Origin: Hyaloperonospora brassicae | Lineage: Eukaryota > Oomycota > Peronosporomycetes > Peronosporales > Peronosporaceae | NCBI GenBank assembly: GCA_947650285.1 | Contig: CANTFL010001210.1 | Location: forward strand, 1 to 64,000 | Reading direction: 5' to 3' | Length of the DNA stretch: 64,000 nucleotides | Part shown: piece by piece, positions 34,819 to 45,200 of the stretch | Layout: the number at the start of each line of letters is the position of its first letter | Position numbering within the stretch: position 1 is the stretch's first letter | Position numbers and translations under genes: made by a program | The notes under the pieces: generated by a model | The model's database searches: none | Seen by the model: only the letters and a program-made list of their open reading frames with translations | Told to the model about the DNA's origin: nothing

Positions 34819-36422
34819 ATGTCTATGCGAGGTGACTCAAGACCCATACAGCCTGGTGCTGTGCAAGCCTCTGCGGCAGACGCTTCGTCGTCTGCCGCCC
34901 CTTCTTCGCCTGCAGCAACAGGTGCTGCAGGTGCACGCGGTATCACGCCGCGTGCGCACGATGACCCCGATGTGGAGGTCATCTACTCTGGCGAGTCAGA
35001 CGTGTCTGACTCGGGCAATGCTCCAGAGGCGTCTCGCTCACCGGCGACGCCTCAGTATTCGCCAAGGCCACTGCCGAACGAACGGACTCGTGATTCGCAT
35101 CACAGTCTGTTCGGCAGTGATGACGATGATCAGGGTGGTGAGTTCTATTCTTCACCACCGCCGGCTCGTGCGTCTTCGCACGAGCGTGATGACGATGGCG
35201 CGAGCCGTCGTCAATCTGGGAGCCGTGGTACCGACAAGGGTACCACTGTGAAGCGTGATGAGTTGAAGCCGTGGCGTTTGCCCGAACAACTCATCAATAG
35301 CCTGTCTCACGAGACAGGCCAACACCATCGAATACCCTTATTCGATGCAACCGAGCTTCACGGCTTGAGTTCCAGCGCGAAGAACTTTCGCGCTGAAGAA
35401 GACTTTTATCTCGATGTCTTTCTTAGACATCGATGGTACAACAGCAACCAAAAGCGTGACAAAACATCGCTTTTGGCTGCGTGGAACGCGTTCGTCCAAA
35501 ACGTCAAGAATTTTGGACGAGAGGGGTGGCTCAAGAAACTTGAGGCAACACGCCTCAGGTTCGAACGGCGAACGCCAACCGGTGCTAGGTACCGGTTGCA
35601 TTGTTTATCTAGTGAGGCAGGCATTCCTTGCCTCACATGGGGAGACCCTTGTGCGAGTTGTGTTGACAACTCGCATCGTGCACATAGGGATGTGTACTCC
35701 CTAAATTCGCCCTGGGGAAGGGCACACATCTCGGCTGAGATGCGTGACGCGATTGCAAACTTGCAATCCGTCTACAAGCGCCTAGGGCGCGTGTTTACCG
35801 ATGGGCCACAGGACTCATCGGATGGGTCTCGTCATACTGGCGGACGAGACCTTCAACATCCATCAACAGCTGAGAGCGGGGCTCCCAGCTGTTCCAAGAG
35901 GGTGGATACCCCCGCCACTGGACGAGGTAGCTCGTCCTTGATCCTGAATCGTCACGGTGATTCAAGATACGCTCCACTAGGAAGCGTTGATCACCGTGAG
36001 CATCCACCAAAGGATGTGGTGGAGGAGGAAAGACCTCCTCCAGAACCCCAGGCCCACCATCTCGACCCTTACGAGATGGATCGCGCAATCGATGAATTGC
36101 GCGATGACTTGAAGCACGAGCGCGACCGGCGCTACGCTTTGACCGACACCGTGCGGAAGAACCGCAAGGGTCACGAGGCTGATCGGGCGAGGGATCGCGC
36201 CGATTATGCCACGGCGCAGCTTCAGGTCGAGCGGGATGTCCGCTCCTTTTCGGCGAGCTGGCGACAGCTCGCGGAGAGATAACTCGGTTGAATACCGAGG
36301 TATCATATCTGCGCGACCAGACGGATCGTCTGGAGCGCGAACGAAAGAACTTGATGGATGTTCTTGAACGTGGGGGCTATCTTCATCGGAAGAAGAAGGC
36401 TCGTACTGACAGTACGACCTAA
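34819..36422 (+). CDS. Antisense ORF (aORF) of the retrotransposon
   Basis: A plus-strand ORF begins 130 bp inside the 3' LTR, opposite to gag-pol. It is open for 487 codons to 36282. Removing one extra AG in the GAGAG at 36274-36278 lets it continue to a TAA at 36420-36422, about 533 codons in all. The N-terminal ~140 residues are Ser/Pro/Asp-rich and disordered-looking. A central part (about 150-300) has aromatic and Cys/His residues ([11 protein letters not shown], then HRAH). The C-terminal ~120 residues are a highly charged predicted coiled coil (for example [20 protein letters not shown]). I recognise no family. Residues from about 326 on overlap the chromodomain-coding end of pol on the other strand. 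The start codon lies in the loop of a hairpin. It could be a chance product of strand-symmetric sequence, but its length and domain-like layout argue for a protein. Confidence 0.65.
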
Positions 36423-39400
36423 GCCTCCCCACGTAAAACGTAGGATGCGTGCGCATCCTACGTGGCAATTCGAGTGTGTATGCATTGCCCTTGCGATGCA
36501 ACACTCGAAATGGCCCAATGTATTTCGGCAGTAGTTTACTACTGCCGACACTAGTGACTGCATGTCCAGGTTAGGTTTACCGTTGACAGTAGTACTAGGT
36601 CATTAACCTTAAATGAAAGAACATTTGCTCTTCCATTCTTGTCTGCGTTCCGTTTCTGACGGTCCACCGCATTTGCGATGGAGTCCTGAACGAAACGGAC
36701 TACCGCTTCTCGAGTCAGCAGGAAGTTCTCTGCTGACTCTTTGTTTTGTCTAGCAGTGCGCACGAAGCGCACTGCTAAGAGATTGCTCTCTTCTTCAGCG
36801 AGGTTGTCTTCTTCCTCGCTGGCATAATCGTTGGCGATGCTGAATATACCAGCATCGTCATCATCATCCGAATCAATAATAGCGTATTCGCTATTATTGA
36901 GATGATCTTCTTCATCGATGTCGACTTGATCGACATCGGCATCATACGTGACGACGTTTGCGTCGACACGTGATGAGCAAGAGCCAAAACGGTTTTTGCT
37001 CGAGCGAGTCCCTCCCCCCTTATCCAAGAGTCACACTCTATAAGGGTGGGCAATCGTGGATGGCGTAGGCCATTCACGTAAAACGGTGTGTGCTGTGTTG
37101 AAGCATGCACCGAATTATTGATGGCGAATTCCACCATGGGTAGGAATTCGCTCCAACTCGGAAACGAGTGGACATATCCTCGAAGGATCTCTTCGAGGAC
37201 ACGGTTCGCACGTTCCGTCTGACCATCTGTTTCTGGATGGTCAGAAGTGGACATCTTCAATCGTGTTCCGAGAGTACGGAACACGGTTTGCCAAAATTCC
37301 GCCGTGAACCGAGGGTCACGGTCGGATACGAGTTCACGGGGTAACCCGTGGAGTCTAAAGACCGTGTCTAGAAAGACACGAGCACAACCTTGAGCCTTGA
37401 TTGACTCAGGGACAGCAGCAAGATGGACCATCTTGCTGAATCGGTCTACAAACACAAGAATACCATTATTCTTGTGGTCGTCTTCAGGAAACCCGAAGAC
37501 GAAGTCCATTGAAACGGACTGCCAGCACTCTGTCGGAACAGGCAGAGGCTGCAATGGCGCACGGGATGAAGGACTAGGCTTCACCCGTTGACAAACTTCG
37601 CAAGCACGGATGTACTTGCGAACAAACTGATACTGGCGGGGCCAGTAAAAGTCGCGACTTACCGTGAGGTAAGTCTTTTCTCTACCACGATGGCCGCTTG
37701 TTGGGGCATCGTGACACTCATACATGATGCGCAATCGCAAATCATGATGAGCGGGTACGACGACACGAGGCGTGTCGTCGGCAACAGCTGTATAGTACAG
37801 CAATCCGTTGCGTGTACTATACCGATCCGATGAGGATCGGTACAAAGCCGGTAAATCCCTCATGGATTTACTGGATGGATTCACCAGATGATCCATCAAT
37901 CGCAGAAGATCCTTATCTTCCGCGTATGCCTTTCGTACGTCGTCAAGTAAGCTTGACGACGGGACACTGACTGACAGTGTCGCAACAGTGGGCTTATCCT
38001 CACTGTTGGATTGTGCGTCCGGCTCGAAATCGGGCCGGCGCGAAAGAGCATCCGCGACGACATTGAGTCGTCCCGGTTTATACTCCACGGAGAAGTTATA
38101 CTCCGCGAAGAAAGACAGCCACCTCGCCATTCTTTGCGAGAGGTGAGGGCTGTTTACGGCCGTGCGTAATGACGCATGGTCCGTGTAGACAACAAACGGT
38201 CTATCTCCCAAGAGATAGACGCGAAATTTAGCCAGTGCGTATTTCATGGCAAGGAGTTCCTTGTCATGCACTGGGTAATTACGCTCAGCTGCTTGCAGCT
38301 GACGCGATTGATAACAGACGACGCGCTCCGCGCCATCTGCATCGAACTGCATTAACGCACAGCCGATTGCGAAATCGCTGGCGTCACAGACCACATGAAA
38401 TGGTCTGTCCTGATCTGCAATCGCCAAGATCGGCGATTGCATCAAGCTTTGCTTGATACCTTCAAAGGAACGCTGGCACTCAGCGTTCCATGACCACTTG
38501 ACATTTTTCTTGAGCAAGCAAGAAAGATGAACAGTCATCTCGGCGTAGTTGCGCGAGTACTTGTGCAAGTACGCCGCAAGACCAAGGAACTTTCGAAGTC
38601 CCTTGACATCGACTGGCACTGGCCAGTCGGTGATCGCCTTGATCTTTTCGGGATCAGGGCGTACGCCGTGTTTCCCCACGATGCACCCAAGAAGTGGTAT
38701 TTCGCTAGCCGCGAATATACACTTCTTGAGGTTGGCGTACAACTTATGCTTGCGCATAAGTTGAAGAACCTGACGAACGTGAGTTCTGTGAACTTCAACG
38801 TCCGTCTTCCCGTCCATAGCCCGGCTATGGACGAACACATCGTCGAAGTAACTCGGTGCAAAGTCTCGCACCGGTCTCAACAGATTTGTTACACATCTGT
38901 TGAATGTTGCAGGGGCATTACTCAGCCCCTGTGGCATCACTAGCCACTCCCACAGCATCCCGCTGGGGGGTGCTCACTGCTGTGAACGGGACGTCCCGTT
39001 CACGCATCAGGATCTGATAGAATCCATCCATCAGATCCATGGACGAAAAGATGGTACTCTTTGACATACCATCTATGATTACGTCCTTCCTCGGTATCGG
39101 CGTCTGAGCCGGTACCGTTGCAGCATTCAACTTGTTGAATGCGTGCACTATCCGCCACCCTCCTGTGGCCTTTCGCACACAGAAGGTCGGAGAGCTGTGA
39201 GGGGATGTTGATTCCCTCACATGGCCCGCTGCTAAGCGATCGGCAAAGAACTTGTCGATCGCTATCACTTGTTCACGAGGCAGTGGCCACTGCTTCATGA
39301 CACAGTATTTCGAGCCCGGTTTGAGCTCGATCTCGTGTCGAGTGCCTTTGTCCTTAGGCAACTCGCAAGGTACGGATTCAGGGAACACATCCCTGAATTC

Positions 39401-40705
39401 GATCAAATCCTTATACAAAGGATTTGCCTGAAGTGACTCCCAGGATTGGGACGCGTATCGCTCAATCCGAGTCTTCTCATCGAGGACACTTTCGTCCATC
39501 GATGAGCTGCTGAGAACCCGTTCGTTCTCAGCAAATACTGTTGCCGACCGAATGTCGGTCACATACTCGTCCTCTGTGACGAGTACGCAGATCTGCTTGA
39601 CTTTGCCACTACGCAGATCACGCAAGAACCGTTTCGGTTCTAGCGTTGGCAACTGAGTTATCTCCGAAGTCAACTTCGGAGGCACAATCAGATCAAGCGT
39701 ATAAGCGCCTACGCTTGATCCGTCATTAACCAAGACGTTCAACGTCTCGGTTTCTTCCTGGGAACTTGCTTCCACAGGTTGCTGAGGGCCTGATCCCTCA
39801 GCAAGCAACTCTTGAGGAACTCCTTCCTCAAGTACGTGGGGACTTATTCCCTCGACGTCTTCCGACTGTGGCTGTGCAACCACAGTCAGGAACCGATCCT
39901 CTACGGTCGACTCTCCAGTCGACCTAGGATTTTCATGTTGCCCCTTGGGGGCAACAGATTTCTTTCTTCTAAGATGCTGCCCGCTAGGCATGCATCCATG
40001 TCCCGGTCCACTCGACTTATTCGAGTGGTGGACCTTCGGCGCAGCCTGTACTTCTGTACAGCCGCCGGGAGCTTGCTCCACAGTGTAGTGATCAACTACA
40101 CTGTGATCTTGTGCAGTCGTGCTAACGACCGTACCGCAAGTGAGGCCATCGCACTCACTCGCAGAACATCCACACGCTTGTGGACGCTCCAAGATGTTCA
40201 TCAGATGGCCATCTGATGAACAAGCAGCAGGCATCTTCACGGATCGATGCTGCCAGCTCACCCTTGGCTCGTATTTTCTGAGCCAAGGTAATCCCAGGAT
40301 GACATCAAATTTGTCATCCAGATCTAGTACGATGAAATCATCATCGTACTGCTCGCCCTCTAACGTGTAGTGGATTCCTACTACACATTTCTCAACGGTT
40401 ATCGATGCGCCTGTTGCAAGGCGCACCGTCATCCTTGTGAGGGGAATGTCGCGCTCAACGAACTTGAGCCTACGACCCTCTAGTGACTGGCGACGAACAA
40501 AGTTGTTCGACGCCCCACAGTCTACTAGGGCACGAAGCGACAAGTCATTTGTCGCTTCCAACTTCAAGGTGATGAGCGAAACGTCATCACCAGGTGCAGA
40601 GACACACAATGATTGTGTATCTGGAGCAATTTTCGTCAAGAGATTTGCAAATTCTCTTGAGGTTGCTGGATCAGTAGGGCGCTCCGCCCCTACTGACCCC
40701 GACCA
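35795..40705 (-). CDS. pol: Pol polyprotein: protease, RT, RNase H, integrase, chromodomain
   Basis: Pol is expressed by -1 frameshifting from gag (site at 40705-40711); the first Met in its frame is at 40639. Visible domains in order: aspartic protease (LVDCGAS, about 40510); RT with [12 protein letters not shown] (about 39035) and the catalytic box YFDD in place of the usual Y-x-DD (about 38842); RNase H ([12 protein letters not shown], then HDKELLA and YTDHASL); integrase with an HHCC zinc region (CEVCQRVK, about 37580) and D, D, E residues ([31 protein letters not shown]). Last is a chromodomain (about 36010-35830; [20 protein letters not shown]) that would target integration to marked chromatin. 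The frame breaks at G6 38965-38970, C6 37014-37019, about 36567-36578, and 36274-36278. The protein on both sides of each break is family-like. Confidence 0.93.
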
Positions 40706-40711
40706 TTTTTT
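40671..40711 (-). promoter_or_regulatory. Gag-pol -1 ribosomal frameshift signal
   Basis: On the minus strand the heptamer A AAA AAT (plus 40711-40705) is in the correct gag phase for a -1 slip. An 8 nt spacer follows, then a 9 bp stem (plus 40688-40696 paired with 40671-40679, 8 nt loop). The gag stop TAG (40690-40692) lies within this stem. After the slip, the pol frame is open through to protease. Heptamer class, spacing and downstream structure all match known -1 sites. Confidence 0.8.
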
Positions 40712-41844
40712 GATGGTCCGTCTCGCTTTTGCGGCTTCGCAACAGCGCTGGACCCACGCCCATTGCCCTTTCTGGCGAATGGTCGTCCATTTCGCTCAGT
40801 ACTGTTTGGTACTGGGCGTGGAGCACTACACTCGTATGCGTAGTGCCCTAACTTCTGACAGCGATTGCAACTCTGCAATCTCTTGTTGTTTGAAGAGCGA
40901 GGTCTCTCGCTCTCAACATAGCAGAGGTCCATTGGTTCTGGATCTCCGATCTCTTGTCGTCTCGGTGGACGATAAGAGTTTGAGCTAGCATGAGCCTGTC
41001 TCATGCTAAAGTCTTCCTGTTCCGCGGCTGATATCGCTTCTTCAAGCGTATTCAGCTCAAGGCGGAACAGGTGGATCCTGACGGGCCCTTCTGCGAGCCC
41101 TTGCATGAACACCGTAATCAACGTGTGTTCATGGACTGGGTTAGCTGTTATACTACTCGCAAGGAGTCGTATATGTTGTGCGTAAGCGTGCACATCACGC
41201 TTACCCTGCTTGAGTTTCAGTAGCTCCGAACGAGCCCTGAACTCAGCACGTGGCGGCTCAAACGTTTGTCTGAGCCGGGACTTGAATTCATCTAGCGACC
41301 TAAACACGTTTGGGTCGCTACTCTCGAGTCCCAGGGACCAAGTTTTGGCACGCCCTGCCAAGTGGGTCTGAGCAAATGTGAGTTTCATTTGCTCATCTTC
41401 GACGCGACGAGCCCTTAGGGCTCTGTCGAGTTCGACAAACCATAGTAATAGGGAGTCCTCCGGGACTCCACTGTACTTGGAGATGTCGACTTTCATCACT
41501 TCGGGACGACGCGCATGCGCCGTCCCGCCCACAGCAGCATGGAATTGCTGCTGTCTCAACAGCTCCGTCTGTTGAGCACCGAGTTCTCTCAACTGCTCGG
41601 CCTGTTGAGAGCCTTGCTGGTGAAGCAAGGCTACTTTCTCCCTCTCGAGAGCAAGTTCATTGTGAATGAACTTGGCGATAGCAGCATGTTGTTGGTCTCT
41701 GTCTAGAGACTCCAACATGGTTCTGACGACGAGTTCGCCTACGGTAGAACGAATGAGTTCTACCGCACCCCATTCGATGTCACTCAAATGGGTAAACCCT
41801 TCACGCGTGGCGTGAAAGGTGTCTTCTTCATCCAACATGTTCAT
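40690..41844 (-). CDS. gag: Gag (capsid-nucleocapsid) of the Ty3/gypsy element
   Basis: 384 residues, intact. The N-terminus has a coiled-coil, Gln/Leu-rich region (about 75-105). A retrotransposon Gag capsid domain spans about residues 120-260 (LLLWFVELDRALRARR, FAQTHLAGRAKTWSLGL, SRLRQTF). A CCHC zinc knuckle, CNRCQKLGHYAYEC, lies near residue 330, and the tail is basic. Gag packages the element RNA into virus-like particles in the cytoplasm. The start ATG (41842-41844) lies at the tip of a 12 bp hairpin (41828-41839/41842-41853). The stop is inside the frameshift stem, so most translation should give Gag and a fraction Gag-Pol. Confidence 0.95.
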   Translation of the reverse strand: MNMLDEEDTFHATREGFTHLSDIEWGAVELIRSTVGELVVRTMLESLDRDQQHAAIAKFIHNELALEREKVALLHQQGSQQAEQLRELGAQQTELLRQQQFHAAVGGTAHARRPEVMKVDISKYSGVPEDSLLLWFVELDRALRARRVEDEQMKLTFAQTHLAGRAKTWSLGLESSDPNVFRSLDEFKSRLRQTFEPPRAEFRARSELLKLKQGKRDVHAYAQHIRLLASSITANPVHEHTLITVFMQGLAEGPVRIHLFRLELNTLEEAISAAEQEDFSMRQAHASSNSYRPPRRQEIGDPEPMDLCYVESERPRSSNNKRLQSCNRCQKLGHYAYECSAPRPVPNSTERNGRPFARKGNGRGSSAVAKPQKRDGPSKNGRGQ

Positions 41845-41869
41845 GTTGGATGATGTGGTCCTTGGAAGG

Positions 41870-41886
41870 ACTACAAAGTGCTACCA
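41870..41886 (-). promoter_or_regulatory. Candidate primer binding site
   Basis: Two bases inside the 5' LTR the minus strand reads TGGTAGCACTTTG, which begins with the TGG expected opposite a tRNA CCA end. I cannot name the tRNA. Confidence 0.5.
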
Positions 41887-41888
41887 GG

Positions 41889-42278
41889 TGTAACGGGGCA
41901 CACCCTTGCGTAACTTAACGCAAGGGATTTGGGTGCCCCGACGGACGTACACGTGGCGAGCGAGGAAGCGTAGTTAGGGTAAAAGTAGAACTGTTATATT
42001 AATAAATTAAGTCTTTAAACTACTGTCTCTTCGTTTGACTTAATTCAATTATACTAATATAACTGCATGTATGGTGACGTCTCGTCACCACTCATTGCGC
42101 GCGTCTTGCGGCGATTGGTGGGTTGATATCATCACGATATCAACCAATGAACAGACCCTTCTGGTCGACCCTTCAATATCACCGCTTTGGTGATATTGTT
42201 TAAAGAATATCCATCTTTATATTCTTTATTGTCACTTTCCTTAAGTGACAATATCATGTAACGGGCTGCCCCGTTACA
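41889..42278 (-). repeat. 5' LTR of the Ty3/gypsy element
   Basis: 390 bp with the same length as the 3' LTR, two substitutions and no indels. It should hold the promoter for gag-pol transcription on the minus strand. The A-to-G difference at 42184 sits at a stem end and would still allow G-U pairing in RNA. Confidence 0.96.
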
Positions 42279-42283
42279 TCTGA

Positions 42284-45200
42284 AGCGTGACAGAGACTGG
42301 TTCAACTAAAGATTTATCCAAGCAGCAGAACTTTTGCAAGAATACCGGGGCCTTAACGTTGATGACAGTGCAAAATCAAAATCGCCAAGCAAACGGCGTG
42401 CAAGTAGTAGCATCACAAAGTCAGTAGATCGTGTCGACCGTGTCGATCGTGGTATTTATTTGTCACAGAAACACGTCTTTAAAACGGAACGACGTCGTTC
42501 AAACATGCTTTAGTGTCCATGGAGCAAGCGGCAACATTAGACCGATGTGTATTCGCTTCAACAATATATATTATTGCAAGATCTGCATCGCAGATTAAGT
42601 AGAGGAGGTGGAGACAGAAAGCTAAATGACGGCGTCCATGCGACGAGATTCTGTTTGCATGAACAAGTAGTGTTAATTTACACGCTTTCGCTGCTCAGAT
42701 CCCACGACCTGTCATCAATGGCTCATGGCGCATACGTTTAATGATGACGGGGTGAGTGTTTCTCCACGACTTGTGGTTCTTTGTGCTTGTATATCCGGTT
42801 ATACACGGAGAATACGACTGTACCTAGCTTGAAATGTTTGTTTGTATAGTGTATGGTATTGCGTGTCCCACAGGTATACAAATGGCCATAAACAACGCCG
42901 ATGACCATGTGCCACCCGGCGTTGGACACCCGGCGTCGGACACCCGGCGTTGGAGGCAGCGTCTTTACCATCTACACGTGACCTCGTCTTCCTCTTGAAT
43001 TAGTGTAGCTTTAGACCTCCGAGCTCTTCGTCCGCTTTGTGTAAAAGATCTGATGGTGCCGTGACGTGATCTTTCCGACGTTGACGTCGAAGCTTGTCTA
43101 TATTTACTACCTGTTTAACCATACGGCTAATACAAGAACGATCATTGCATCATTATACATTTCCTGTAAACATGCAAAACGCACAATTTATAGACATAAA
43201 ATGTTTTTACTTGGGGCAAAATCCTGAAAAAATAAAATTTACGAAGGCGGCGAACTTGTTTACACTAAGTTACAAACAAGCTGATCGAATAGTACCTCAA
43301 AGAGTCAAGCGAGCCCACTTACTAACGTGTCTGAAATTCCAGCATGCACATTAGCGAACTAACGACGACGTGCTGGCAGTATTATGAAAAATGCGACCAA
43401 TATCTTCATGTGCTCTTGTTTACACATTTACTGCACTATCATACACTGACGAGCGCGATACCGGTATGGAGCCAAAGCCGAGCTGTTACCAGTTTGATCA
43501 TCATCGGCCACCCATGGCCAAACAATTAGCTAACATGAATGGCATTCAAACACGAATAAAGTCCTTAATTTTCACCGGCGGAAGGTATATCGCTTACGCG
43601 TCTTTGGTTTACAGGGGTTACAATTTCGCTTAAGTATTGTTTACAACAACAATGCTTAAGAGCTATTTATCTAATGGGACCTACTTGTACTAGTAACCGT
43701 AAGACAGGTGCATCTACACTTCACGCTAACAATGTAGTCCAAACGAGCGCTTGTAGCAAAAAGATAACGCATAGATCATCATAAAAGAGAATGTATTTAT
43801 ATAACAAGTTATCAAATAATATTTTTACTAACTTTTCAGTAAGCAATATTAAGCTGCGCACATCAATGCTGAAACCGTGCTCACCACTAATTGAGCGCGT
43901 CAAGCACTATTGGTTATAATCATCAGATATTCTAATGCTTAGAGTACGCGTAAAATCATATATCTTTCACATCAATGTTCGTTTCATGTCAATATTATTC
44001 AACGGTCCCACTTCGATCATTCCTCGGACCTCGTTTCGATCGAGTCTGTCTACCACAAATTGACCATGCATGAAAGCTCCATTCTACTAAGCAAACGATT
44101 GTTTTTACAAAATTGTCGCGTTGTAGATCTCTCGTGCATAATGGCAGTAATTTCTCGAAATAAAAAGAGTTATCCTCGATTAGCAGTCTTTCACAACATG
44201 TTCGGGGATGAAGTGTACGAGATGAGATAGAATTATTAGTTGGTATTTGACCTTCTCATATAATCATTTAGAGCAACGTACTAGATCAAAAGATAAGTAT
44301 TGACGTATTCATTCAGGTTGGTTGTGAGTGACAATGATATTTGATCTGTGCGTTATAACTGAAGCAATACCTCTAAGTTACCGTGCTTACCGGCGTATTA
44401 ATTAGTAAAAAAGCAGTAAGACTACGAACAGTATTGATGGATGATAATGCGACATTACAAAGTTTGATTTGATCGAGCGAAGAGGATGGCACTAGCCAAT
44501 GGTTCTTCACAAACATCAAATATCGAAATTGTACGCATGTCGATGGAATTAAATGCTACTACTATATGATCTACGGGTGAGTAGCTATTCTATTGCGAGA
44601 ATACAAAGAGGACATTCGACCACAGCAAAACGATAAAATCATAATCGAATAGTGTCTTTAACTTCGAACATCTACTTCGGTGCATGCTCACCGACATCAT
44701 CCTTATGCAAGATAATGCAGTGAGCTCTGGAATAGACGCCTGATGCATGCACGTTAACATCGTTTATAAATGTGGCAGATTTTGATTGACAAAATGTTTT
44801 TCTTTTTATTTGAGCTCGTCTTCTACATAGAAATTTGCGGTTCAGATGGCCATAGAAACAATTCTTCATTAACTTCAAGTTCAAATTATTATCACAGTTG
44901 GATGCGATTTCAAGTGAAAGAGGAGGCAAAATATAAAAAGTGAGATTGCTGACGAAGTGGGGTTATCATTTGGATCGTTTCTGCTGTATGGCGTAAAGCA
45001 TGTACTTATCGGCGCTCTGCGCAATGTATCGTGTATCTAATTGAGTGCACGCGGGTGAGTTCTTTGTTTCTGACAGCCACTCGAGCGGTCGCAATATTTG
45101 AGTGACCCAGCAATACAGTGACGCAAAGTGCCTACTTTATGTGTGAAAAGAGGATTTGGTATGTTGGTCTCAATAATGACGTGTAGAGTACACTCATCGT

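Larger units (their letters stand above)
34803..41853. repeat. Array of short perfect inverted repeats tiling the element interior
   Basis: Palindromes follow one another across coding sequence. Examples (left arm/right arm): 34803-34813/34823-34833, 34873-34882/34889-34898, 34992-35001/35004-35013, 35164-35172/35177-35185, 35300-35308/35311-35319, 35326-35334/35339-35347, 35373-35381/35387-35395, 35411-35419/35425-35433, 35492-35501/35511-35520, 35653-35661/35666-35674, 36080-36089/36096-36105, 36438-36449/36452-36463, 36526-36534/36539-36547, 36751-36761/36767-36777, 36873-36884/36889-36900, 37218-37227/37236-37245, 37416-37426/37428-37438, 38199-38207/38212-38220, 39662-39670/39673-39681, 39691-39701/39710-39720, 41620-41628/41634-41642, 41742-41750/41757-41765, 41828-41839/41842-41853. 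Arms are exact complements. The LTRs share the pattern and the flanking DNA does not. Confidence 0.93.
34300..42278 (-). mobile_element. Complete Ty3/gypsy chromovirus LTR retrotransposon
   Basis: A 7979 bp element transcribed on the minus strand. The 390 bp LTRs (34300-34689 and 41889-42278) begin TGTAACGGGGC and end with the complement. They differ at only two positions, 34385 G versus 41974 T and 34595 A versus 42184 G. A 5 bp target duplication TCTGA lies at 34295-34299 and 42279-42283. The order is gag, protease, RT, RNase H, integrase, chromodomain, then the 3' LTR, which defines a chromovirus. A large ORF of opposite orientation starts next to the 3' LTR. Near-identical LTRs indicate a recent insertion. 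Pol has four frame breaks, so this copy is non-autonomous unless they are sequence errors. The whole element is tiled with short inverted repeats. Confidence 0.97.

Noticed and set aside
35977..36504. Minus ORF of 175 codons as a separate gene
   Set aside because: Its start is the post-integrase tail of pol ([16 protein letters not shown]); the later part is out-of-frame reading after the 36274-36278 break.
34300..42278. CRISPR-like array reading of the regular palindromes
   Set aside because: The palindromes differ in sequence from each other and are not repeats with spacers; the context is a eukaryotic retrotransposon.
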